Positions 22,633-31,289 of a stretch of 64,000 bases of DNA are shown here, piece by piece. Within the stretch, counting starts at the first letter, position 1; each line of letters begins with the position of its first letter. The notes below the pieces were generated by a model. That model was not told where the DNA came from, did not search any database, and saw only the letters and a program-made list of their open reading frames with translations. A program made the position numbers and the translations under genes. The DNA is taken from assembly GCA_008360955.1 (NCBI GenBank), contig LUCM01008144.1, positions 81,086 to 145,085 on the forward strand, given 5' to 3'. The DNA is from Fasciolopsis buskii. Its lineage: Eukaryota; Platyhelminthes; Trematoda; Plagiorchiida; Fasciolidae.

Positions 22633-23309
22633 ACTTATGTTGGGGTGTGAGACTAAGGATTTTCGTTTCTAGCCCGCTTCAGACCGTTTCGTTTGCCTTG
22701 ACCTACTCAGTGATCACCCAAGCCGGTCTTCGGTCTCGCGAACAGATTTGGAGGCCATAGGCCTTTCTTGATTGGACGACACATATGGCATCCTATTCGG
22801 CTTATGGTGTTTGTGCACGCGATCATCTTACTGCGAAAATGTAAAAATAATTCTCATCGAGACGGCCGCTACTGTGACAACCTTATGGTGCCATACATGG
22901 ACGATAAAGCAAAATTTGCCAGAAGCATACGACAAATTTCACGGTTATTGCCATTCATTTTTTCTGTCTTCAATTCGCAAGAAAATATGATAAAGATCAC
23001 GAATTCCTTTTCGACAAAAGCATTCTGCTTCTTAGACCAATAGAAAAACGAGCCACTTAATGGCCATCGTTCACGATGAAGTAGACCACTCAGTTGAAAT
23101 GGGTATGAATCGCACAAAACGGGAACCTTTTCGATGATTTAGTATATTTGAATAATTTGATCCATAACATTTACCCCAGACGAAACGCCGAGGTCTAAAG
23201 TCATTGTGTATTTGTGTAGGCAGCAAAGACCAGTTGGTCCCAAAAGTGCAAGACCGCATTGTTTCGGTCCCATGAATCATACGGCAGTGAGGACGAACCT
23301 AATGAGTAA
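22633..23309. other. No recognised feature
   Basis: Overlapping short frames at 22,768-23,117 on both strands have no motif. Confidence 0.35.
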
Positions 23310-23720
23310 CAGGACTGGCCGACAAGCCGGTTTGGAATCAAGTGCATGCCACACGGACTAAAGACCTAAGCAACCCACGAAGCACGATGGGGAACAGTTG
23401 GCTTTAAATATGGATCAATGACAGTAGTCTGATTTTGCGACAAGCTCAGAGACGAACAGGGCGGCGTTCGAAGTGAGAGCCAAAGTGGAAACACTGATCC
23501 TGACGACGGGGGCAATCGGCCAATGACATCTTTCCTGTGTTGACCTACATAAACCTCTTGTTTGTAACAAATAAAGGAAAACTGTCCTGCTGACGGGCCA
23601 GAAACATTCATTTCGTTCTCGTTTGATTAAGAGGGTTGGGGTTGACATGGAATCAAGACGACTGACTGAAGCTGCTAAAGTCAGTGACAGCGATTTGCAC
23701 GATTTTAAAACACATCAACG
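23310..23720 (+). repeat. R1 interspersed repeat, central and 3' parts
   Basis: ACTGGCCGAC at about 23,311, GACGAACAGGGCGGCGTTCG at 23,452-23,471 and GAATCAAGACGACTGACTGA at 23,650 match the full copy at about 53,419, 53,559 and 53,711 in the same order and strand. The 5' part is missing or too diverged to see. Confidence 0.65.
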
Positions 23721-23879
23721 GTCTGCTGTGGAGCTTGGTTCTTTAACTTCAGGGAGAGGATCACACAGTGCTACAAGACTCCTAAGTTGATGCACACTCC
23801 GTAGACCACGTAAAGCTCGGAGATGATTTAGGATATCACTCGAGTCCCTCAAGTGTGAGAAAATAAGACGAGAATTTGT

Positions 23880-24160
23880 CTACCATAAAACCGTAATTAA
23901 ATCAAAAATAACTTGAACTAGATTACCCTGAAGCAGTAAGACCGATTGTCCTAACGCGGCTCTCGTATTACGTTCGCTTGTTCTTAACCGTAGTGACCAC
24001 TTACTCGGTTCTGCGCGATTGCAATTCTGACAAACCAAACACTTGACCGGTACAAGGAAAAGACAGTCGGGAGCAGTAGGAGGTCGAATATATTTGCCAA
24101 GAGCGCGCAAGCGAAATGTGCATGAGCAATGTGCCGGTCAAATCTCGTAATCCATTCTGT
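23880..24160 (-). repeat. SINE-A, long-form body, diverged
   Basis: GATTGTCCTAACGCGGCTCT and the following 130 bases align with the long-form body at 28.79-28.94 kb with many substitutions. The tRNA-like head was not found at its 5' end. Confidence 0.7.
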
Positions 24161-24189
24161 GCTCCTCTATCCGCATTTGTGCAAAATTG

Positions 24190-24500
24190 AGTAGAGTATT
24201 GGCGTGTTTGAATGTTTGAGAATTTGAGTGTTCGTGCGTTTGGATGTTTCAATGTTTCAGTGTGTGCGTGTTCGCATTTGAACACATGCTAGATAGTGTT
24301 GTGATTGTTTGTGTGTGCCCGTGTGTCTGAGTGCGTGAGTGTGCGAGTGCGTTTGTGTTGGAGCGCGGGCGCCAGAGCGCAAGAGAGCGAGAGAGCGAAA
24401 GAGAGACCGATCGACGGATGGATAGGAGGGTGGAAGGAGATCGATGGGGCTGGATGTGATGCGATTGGGAGTGAGTGAGTGAGCGAGTGAGTGTAGGAAA
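24190..24500. repeat. GTGT/GAGT low-complexity tract
   Basis: An imperfect tract of TTTGAGTGTT, GTGTGCG and GAGCGAGAGA units lies just 3' of the tRNA-Pro-like gene. Long open frames on the minus strand over it are compositional artefacts. Confidence 0.8.
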
Positions 24501-24509
24501 GCGGACAAA

Positions 24510-24581
24510 GGGCTCAGCCGCGATTCGTACCCGGGACAACTCAAACCCAAAGCGAGTATCATACCCCTAGACCACTGAGCC
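24510..24581 (-). tRNA. tRNA-Pro(UGG)-like gene, possibly pseudogene
   Basis: The minus strand gives a 72-base tRNA. A perfect 7-bp acceptor stem (GGCTCAG/CTGAGCC) is followed by the D-arm GTCTAGGGGTATGAT, the anticodon loop TTTGGGT with anticodon TGG, and the T-arm CCGGG-TACGAAT-CGCGG. D-arm and loop match metazoan tRNA-Pro closely. There are defects: one mismatch in the anticodon stem (C-T) with one G-T pair, one G-G in the T-stem, and TAC rather than TTC in the T-loop/B-box. No T-run terminator lies within the next 20 bases. It would decode CCN proline codons if active, but a tRNA pseudogene or the head of a tRNA-Pro-derived SINE fits the defects equally well. Confidence 0.75.
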
Positions 24582-25436
24582 GAATAACACACACACTCTC
24601 CTCAATCCTACTTGCACTCACATTTCAACTCCCATTCCCAATCGTTCACACATCAATTCTACCATCTCCATACTAATCAAATTATGATACACAATACTTT
24701 TATCTATTCACTCGAACACACACACACACACACACGCCCGAAGCACACGCATTCACATGCTCTCATAACCAATCAATCATTCGATCATCATCCACCTGGT
24801 CAAGCCCTCTCAGCACGCGACAGTCTCAGTCGTCTCATTGCACAAATATACTGTGAATAGAAATGATCACGCATTTTGTTCAATCGCTTCATCTAGTTGC
24901 ACTCGTGGCCTATATTAATTGGAAATTTGAGTCGAGTGGGGTAGAGCGAACTGGAGATGAGTGGAGTGTGGAGGAGTCGAATGTATTCGAGTGGAGACTA
25001 GGCGAGTCTGGGCGAGGCGATGCGAGTCAAGGCGACTCGATTCTGGGCGAGGGCGTGGTAAGGCATGAGATCACACGGCATGGTATCGAGTGGCGTGGAA
25101 TGATTTCAATCTCTCACCGAATGCTTTGTATCGCACATTGTGTTCAACGTGAATGGATTTGGCAACTGGACCAGTGAGTTGATTTGTGATAGTGAGCGGT
25201 CGTGATGACCGGGACCACGGTGTGACGTTCAGCTTGTTCTGACACGTGTGTCGATAGGGTGGACGAAGTGGGTAAAGAAAGTTGCCTAGGACGAAGGCAG
25301 ACGAGATTGGATGAGGTGGTGTGCGAATAAGCAGTGACTAGGGGTTGGAAGGGACAGGCTGATTGTTAAGATTAAGATTGAGGTTGGGCACATGGTGTCC
25401 ACGGTTAAGCTGGATGAATAATTGTGTCCCAAATGN
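24582..25436. other. Low-complexity region with (CA)n and purine-rich minisatellite
   Basis: It includes a CA run at 24,716-24,735 and a degenerate GCGAGT/GGAGT purine-rich tract at about 24,930-25,110. Frames across it are compositional. An N at 25,436 ends the region. Confidence 0.6.
24716..24735 (+). repeat. (CA)n microsatellite
   Basis: Ten uninterrupted CA units. Confidence 0.95.
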
Positions 25437-27076
25437 GACCTTCTAATGCGTGCTTGAAGCGTCGGACAGCTAGGTAGACGGCGAGCAACTCCCTGCCAGA
25501 CGAAATATATCTAGACTCTGTCGGCTGCGGCCGCTTGAAAAAGAATGCTAAAGGCTTCCAAGAACCTTCGGCTGAAGTACAGCTCCGACTGCAGTGTTTG
25601 AGGCGTCGTTTATCGGAGATATGGGTGCTCTCGGGTGAGAACGTGCGAGTAGCGCTATTTTGGTGATAGCACCCTTAACAGAAATGAAGGCCTGTTTCGC
25701 CGCCTCGGGGAATGCGAACTTGCGCTTAACCCCCCGTAACAGATCTGTAAGGGGGATAATTGCTTCTGTGTAATTAGGAATGAAACACCGGTAGAAGTTA
25801 ACCAGGCTGACAAATTGCCGTAACTGTCGACACGAATGGAACTGAATAGCGGTGACCTTATCTGACAAGGAGGCCATACTCGAGGATGAAACGATATGCC
25901 CTAGGAATGTGAAGCTGGGTTTTCCAAGCTCACATTATGAGGCATTAATCGTCACGCCATGTCTGTTGAGGCGGTCGAACAGAGCACGCAGGTGGGCGGA
26001 GTGTTGCTCATCCGAGTGGCTAGCTACCAGGATATCGTCTAGGTACACATACATATTCTCTAAACTGCGTGTGACCTCACGCATAAACCTTTGGAAGGTT
26101 TGAGCCGCACTGCTGAGCCCGAAGGGCATTCTCACGAACTCGAACAGTCCGAAGGGTGTGGGCACAGCCGTTTTGGTATGTCTTTCCATTCTACGGAGAT
26201 CTGATTGTATGCTCGAACTAAGTCTATGCGGCTGAAGATCTTGCAACCGGACAGCGACGAAGAGAGGTCCTTTATGTGGGGGATCGGGTATTTATCGGGA
26301 ACGCTGACCCCGTTCAGTGCCCTGTAGTCTCCATATGGTCACCAGCCGCCATTGGGCTTAGGGACCATGTGAAGCGGAGAGGCCCAATGACTAATGGAAG
26401 GTCGAATGATGCCTAGTTCCAACATGCGGTCGAATTCCGCCCTGGTCAGGCGGAACTTGTCAGGAGCCAGGCGACGAGGCCTGCTAAATGTTGAGGGTCC
26501 TTTGGTTTCTATATGGTGAGTTACCTTAGTATTGACGGCAGAAAGTGGGCCGCCGTGTCGCAGTATGCCCGGGTAGTCGCGAAGCAGCCCATTGTATGGC
26601 TGTTGGGTTGGCGGTTTAGTGTACTGTGGCGTAATTTGGTTGACAACGGCGTACGAGCCGGTCATGGTCATCGGCGTTTGACGATCTACTATTTTCCTGT
26701 GCCAAGCGTTGACTAGTAGGTCGAAATGCTGGAGAAAGTCCACGTCAATTATGGGGTATGGGACATCAGCGATGATGAAGACCAAACGAAGTTCACGAAT
26801 CAGACCTAGATCGAGGGTGAGGGAACGATGTCCGTACGTGAGAATATCAGTGCCGTTCGCGGCCCGTAGCGTCTCTGCCTGTGCGGCGATCAAATTGCTC
26901 GAGTCTTGGGGGATTACGCTAATCTCGGCACCTGTATCCACCAGGAACAGCTTGTTAGTCGTCAAGTCTTTGACGTTAAGGAGGCGACAATTAGAAGCTA
27001 GCCCGGTGTCGTGTGCTGCGACCACGAACCGGGAACTTAGTTTTTCTGTTTCTTGCCCGGAAATGTGCAACCAGGT
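25437..27076 (-). pseudogene. pol: gypsy-2 pol (protease, RT, RNase H; integrase missing)
   Basis: Pol overlaps the end of gag and is read in the -1 phase relative to the ancestral gag frame. Protease carries LFLVDTGAEISVIP about 45 residues in, with the DTG active site intact. RT begins with ASPLHMVPKPNGGW at about 26,380, followed by a TGA stop. A one-base loss lies near 26,185, before TPFGLFEFVRMPFGL. The catalytic box YVYLDDILVAS at about 26,030 is intact, with both aspartates. A TAA follows at about 25,936. The connection/RNase H part shows LRQFVSLVNFY and, after a few-base deletion at about 25,555, ELLAVYLAVRRFKHALEG, ending at the N. Protein-level similarity is good throughout, so decay is recent. 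Confidence 0.88.
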
Positions 27077-27838
27077 CACACCGTTTTGCTAAGCCCCCGA
27101 AACGGTTATGATACTTACAATAACCTTCCGCGGATGGCAGGAAGGGTCGCTTGGGGGAGGGCCCAATGAGCCTGCCGCGACGCGGGCTGAACCGATGTCG
27201 TCGCCGGTATCTATCGACTGTGAGTCGCTGTAACGATGCGTAGACCCTCGTCAGAATGGTTGTGAATTCGTCCTGCGAAGATGAAGATACGGTTCTGGGG
27301 GATGTAAAGGTATTCACTGTTGAGGCACCCGGGCTATAGTGCGACATAATGTCGTCAGCAATTTCGGCTGTTTCTTCTAGTGAATATTTGCGGGCAGTAC
27401 TAAGCAACGGAGGCAGATGTGGTGGGAGCCGTTGAAGCCACAGTTCTCTTAGCATCGGGTCGTAGCCGAACGTTGCACCTCTAAGACGCCGCATTTCCTG
27501 CAATAGTTCTGAGGGCTTTAATTTCCCATCTCGATCCCTTGAAGTAGTTGTCGGATGCGTTGATCTTCCGTAGGGGCACTCCGAGATATAACCACCTCTT
27601 TCAAAGCGTCATAACTACGCGAAGATACGGTGATGTCCCTGAACTGAAGGGTTACATCTGGAGGAAGACGGCCAGCCACCCATCTAAAACGGTTATCCTC
27701 GCTAGTTATTCTGTAATTCTCGAACTCCAATTCAACTAAAATAAACTAGAGTTGAGGATCAGACGGCATAAACGACAGTATATGGAGAGTTATCGAACCT
27801 ACTGTTGGGTCTGAAGACGGTTTTTGCTCTGTGGACAT
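27001..27838 (-). pseudogene. gag: gypsy-2 gag
   Basis: This is the capsid/nucleocapsid protein of the element. The start is the ATG at 27,838 (MSTEQKPSSDP), chosen because the gag-like sequence begins there and no in-phase homology precedes it. The N-terminal part runs through a stop at about 27,734 to ENYRITSEDNRFRWVAG, then PPDVTLQFRD, standard metazoan gypsy Gag landmarks. A one-base loss near 27,515 shifts phase; the frame resumes with LLQEMRRLRG and LWLQRLPPHL. The C-terminal zinc box CKYHNRFGGLAKRC is present, but another single-base loss just after it removes the final cysteine from the same phase. An arginine-rich stretch precedes the box and could bind RNA. The ancestral gag stop is the TAA at 27,037-27,039. 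Confidence 0.85.
27037..27048 (-). promoter_or_regulatory. Possible -1 frameshift site at gag end
   Basis: The end of the ancestral gag phase reads CAG AAA AAC TAA, and pol is open in the -1 phase across it. G-AAA-AAC resembles, but does not exactly match, the A-AAA-AAC slippery heptamer. No downstream pseudoknot was modelled. The site is suggestive only. Confidence 0.25.
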
Positions 27839-28032
27839 GACACCGTATTTTAAAAACGAAAGAAGTAGCGAGAACAAGACATGCCGAAAAATGCCGATAG
27901 AAAACCGCAGCCAGTAAGTATCAACACGTAAAAGCAATTTGCAAATAGTAAAAAACAGCATTGATATGTGACCGGGCGTCAGCAAAAAAGGAATAGAGAC
28001 TCACGTGACCAGTCAACCACGTCACCAGTTTG

Positions 28033-28350
28033 CAGAACGGATTGTCCTACTGCGAATCTCGTATTACGTTTGCTTGCCCTTAACCTTTGTGACCACTCGT
28101 GCGTCACTCTTACTCGGCTCGATACGATTGCAATACTGGCAACCCTGAGACTCGATCGGCACAAGGAAAAGACAATCGAAAGCGGCAGNATCGCATTTCT
28201 CATTCAGCTGCCGTGAATGAAATATTGTTCGGGTTTTCGCCGTTTAGCAGCACACATTTGATCGGATGCTCGCGAGCACCGGGTGGTCAACGTTCGGTGA
28301 AACAAGCTGTCTGGAAGAACAAATTCATGTTCCGCTACAGTGCTCCCTGA
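28033..28350 (-). repeat. SINE-A, long form, with N junction
   Basis: The portion 28,039-28,188 is identical to 28,785-28,934. After the N at 28,189 the sequence is unlike the other copy for about 60 bases, and from about 28,265 it again resembles the long-form body (GGTGGTCAACGTTCGGTGAA) with substitutions. Confidence 0.8.
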
Positions 28351-28714
28351 GGCTTGATAATGTTGGAACATTTGTTGTGGTCAGAGGTCGAAAGGAATGT
28401 GCCTGCTGAAACGACCTCGATGCATGTGAAAAAGTGGAGAGATCTCATGGCCAAACACGAGAGCTAATCAGATCTACCAATTAACTGTAAAGATGAAAAC
28501 CGAAACTAGGTCTTGTCATCCACTGCAGGATTACTACGTTACATTTTCATATAGTGTCCAATGGAACCACGGTAATTGTTTTATAGTCAGGGTAAAAGGG
28601 TATGAAGGGACGTAGTTACAAGTGCAAAGCAGCAGAGGCCGGTACCACATCGGTAATGTCACCCGAGGTAAGAAAATATCTCACTTCATCGACCATGCAT
28701 AATCCTTTCCATCC
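28351..28714. other. No recognised feature
   Basis: It lies between two SINE-A copies. No reading frame or repeat was recognised. Confidence 0.35.
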
Positions 28715-29157
28715 TTTATCTTTTATTCTCTTCATTAATGAAATAACAATGTACATCACTTTTCAGGAAGAGGGCTTGTAGAAAGGATTGTCCTACTGCG
28801 AATCTCGTATTACGTTTGCTTGCCCTTAACCTTTGTGACCACTCGTGCGTCACTCTTACTCGGCTCGATACGATTGCAATACTGGCAACCCTGAGACTCG
28901 ATCGGCACAAGGAAAAGACAATCGAAAGCGGCAGCAGGCTGAGTATCTTTGGACGGGAGCGTGCGAGCGGTACGTGCGTGAGCAACGCACAAGTGGCGAC
29001 CGCGCTTGGTGGTCAAGGTTCGGTTAAACAAGCTATCTGGAGGAACAAATCCAAGTTCCGCTACAGGCTGCGGTCAGCAGAGGGCTGCCAGTTGGATGGA
29101 TTGGAACCCGCGACATTCGTGTCCAAACGCCACGACCTTATCCGCTTGGCCACCGCC
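28715..29157 (-). repeat. SINE-A, complete long form
   Basis: On the minus strand the tRNA-like head starts at 29,157 with GGCGGTGGCCAAGCGGATAA (acceptor strand and A-box). It continues through GGCGTTTGGACACGAATGTC to the B-box GGGTTCCAATCC, then GGCAGCCCTCTGCTGACCGC, a middle segment of roughly 270 bases, and the tail CTTCCTGAAAAGTGATGTAC ending in an A/G-rich run near 28,715. The 5' acceptor strand GGCGGTG here complements the CACCGCC kept in the copies at 17.1 and 36.8 kb, which supports a tRNA origin. The isoacceptor was not assigned. Confidence 0.85.
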
Positions 29158-30013
29158 GGAAAGTGTCTCACCCGAAGCCGAGGAGACTAATGTTGTCACC
29201 TAGGGTGATGATGATCTAAACGCTGAGCTCAGAGCTCACAAAACTTTGTAAAAGTGTAGAAAGTGTGAGACAATGATACTGTAATTGGTATTGCGCCTAG
29301 ATCATTGGTTATCAGTGGTTGCGCGACGCTGGATCGTGCCAGACAGGTTATGATCAATGCACGGCGTGGATCTTACCCGATCTTGCCTGACACCGACCAA
29401 GTGCAAAAAGCAAGATCAGATTAGTGGCTACCAGCGGCCTGCCGGCATAGTGGCGTGATCCGAAGACAAGAGTGCGAATGTGCAAACTGAGAAGGCCATA
29501 TCATGAGCTGGGCCAACCATTCAGGATGAGCGGTCTGGGTTGGGCAAAAAAACGCCATGAACTAAATCAAGTGGAATGCATTGAGCAAGATGGACCAACT
29601 AAAGCACGACTCGGACAACCGATGTAATAATGGCAACCACACAAGTGCACTAACGCAAGCAAAGGAACCTATAAATATGTGGCGATTTCAATCAATGAGT
29701 AAAAACTCCACGTGCCGGTTGAGTTTGGTTGTTTTCATTTAATCTAGTGGAGACGGACGATAGCGATCTAAGGATAGGATTGGCTCACCGAGAAGCAAGA
29801 TTCGGAACAGTGATTAGATGATACTCTACAGGAAGATGCAGAGGAGTTATCCTGCTTAGACGAACCGAATAAGAATTACCCATTAAAATAAGATTTTCCC
29901 GGCGAACTTACTTTACTCATGATATTGCTGTTCACGTTTGGTATGAGATTACTAAGCACTTACGTACAGAGTCATTTGAACAATTCCAAAACGTATTTTA
30001 ATTTTTTTCCACA
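29158..30013. other. No recognised feature
   Basis: No open frame or repeat with support was seen. Confidence 0.35.
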
Positions 30014-30230
30014 TGAAATAGTTCACCACGTGATATCATCCCTTAATTCACCATTAGGAAACCACGGAAGCACTATTCGTCCCTGGTTTGTGTATCAATT
30101 CGAGCGCGGTGGATAAGCACTGCTGATGTTTCCTAACAAGGATGGAACAGCTGTACAGCTTTGCCGTGGTTTCTTACTGGTGAGTTGAGCGATGATGTCA
30201 CGTGGCGAACTATTGCACGCGGTGGAAAAA
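30014..30230. repeat. SINE-B head-to-head tails forming a long inverted repeat
   Basis: A minus-oriented SINE-B tail (30,014 to about 30,075, GAAATAGTTCACCACGTGAT) is followed by 40 bases of diverged centre and then a plus-oriented SINE-B tail (about 30,117-30,215, ending CACGTGGCGAACTATTGC). The two tails are reverse complements over about 55-60 bases with scattered mismatches. Confidence 0.75.
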
Positions 30231-31289
30231 TCAATCTCCTCCTACTAACATTCTTGATTGCTTATCCATACCATAAGAGTCACAAATTTATTTTGCTTGT
30301 TTTTGAAAATTCCCACTTAGGAAGTTGAGAAAACTGTTTTTCAGTGACTCTCACACATGCCATTCCACCATAATAAATTAGGACTGGATCAGCTGATAAA
30401 CGAAGCCAGACCAAATCTACCAGCAGAAGAATTGAACTGTGATCGTTGACCATTGGAGATTAGTCTAAGCAATTCGATTTTGAATAATAAACAAACCTTT
30501 TGTCCGGTCAACTTTGTTCCTCTCACTAGACTTAGTAGGAATTGGAGTTAGCGGTCGTGAGACAGAATCGACTGAAGATATAAGGCCGAAATAGAGCGAA
30601 CATCTCATTCCTTTTCCCGATACAAAGCAGTGTTGTGCTAATTATTGTATGGGCTAAAGTTTGGATTGGGGTGAGGAGTGGGTGAGGGGATTTGAAAAGC
30701 GACCACAGTGTTTTTGAACGCACAGTGGAGGACTGTGAAGAAGTAAAACGACAGCTTCAGCTGCGCTTCAGACACGCGAATTTGCCAGCCGAGATTGTTG
30801 ACCTCGGACCTTATGCAAGGCACAGACAGCTTGCTTCACACTCGGGGTGTGGTTAGTCTGGGGTAGACAAATCGATAATCTAGAACGATGAATTTAATTG
30901 AAGTGCAAGTGTTATGATTGTTCTAAGCACTAGAGTTGTTTTCTTTGGTTTCCCTTTGCTTGCTTGTGTCTGAAACGTTTGATCAAATGCTCGAATCGTT
31001 TGGTACGTGGAAGTAGTTATTTCACGAAATCGTTACCGTGTGAATCTCTGTCCTACAGAGAGGTCAGGGTCAAGTGAACAGAATCGGCTCCATTGATCGT
31101 TCGGTGGCGTAATTTTAGACTTACCAAACTGTCAATGGATAGGGATTTTCAATCAGATCAGAAATCCGATTATATGCTAACAACAGACGGTGTGATTAAA
31201 CCAATCCCTTTTAGATTAGTGCACAAGCTGGTCGGAAAGTGCAACTACAAGTGACGCATTTGGCGTGCATTCACAGTCGTAATTCACCT
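30231..31289. other. No recognised feature
   Basis: Small unsupported frames only. Confidence 0.35.

Larger units (their letters stand above)
25437..27960 (-). mobile_element. CsRn1-like Ty3/gypsy retrotransposon (gypsy-2), truncated at an N
   Basis: On the minus strand the order is gag (start at 27,838), retropepsin, reverse transcriptase and RNase H; coding homology ends exactly at the N at 25,436, so integrase and the 3' LTR are absent. Gag ends with a C-x2-H-x9-C zinc box of the C-H-C-C type, a feature known for the CsRn1 family of trematode gypsy elements. Inactivating changes are few: one premature stop and one single-base loss in gag, one single-base loss in the zinc box, two stops and a frameshift in RT, and a small deletion in RNase H. 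It is therefore much younger than gypsy-1. No 5' LTR or primer-binding site could be recognised upstream; SINE-A begins at about 28.03 kb. Confidence 0.85.

Noticed and set aside
24249..24592. 96- and 111-codon minus frames
   Set aside because: They read across GAGT/GTGT low-complexity DNA and partly across the tRNA-like gene.
26709..27092. 127-codon plus frame
   Set aside because: Antisense shadow of the gypsy-2 protease.
27968..29203. Several frames of 60-124 codons on both strands
   Set aside because: They lie in SINE-A copies; the same peptide appears twice only because of the 150-bp duplication.
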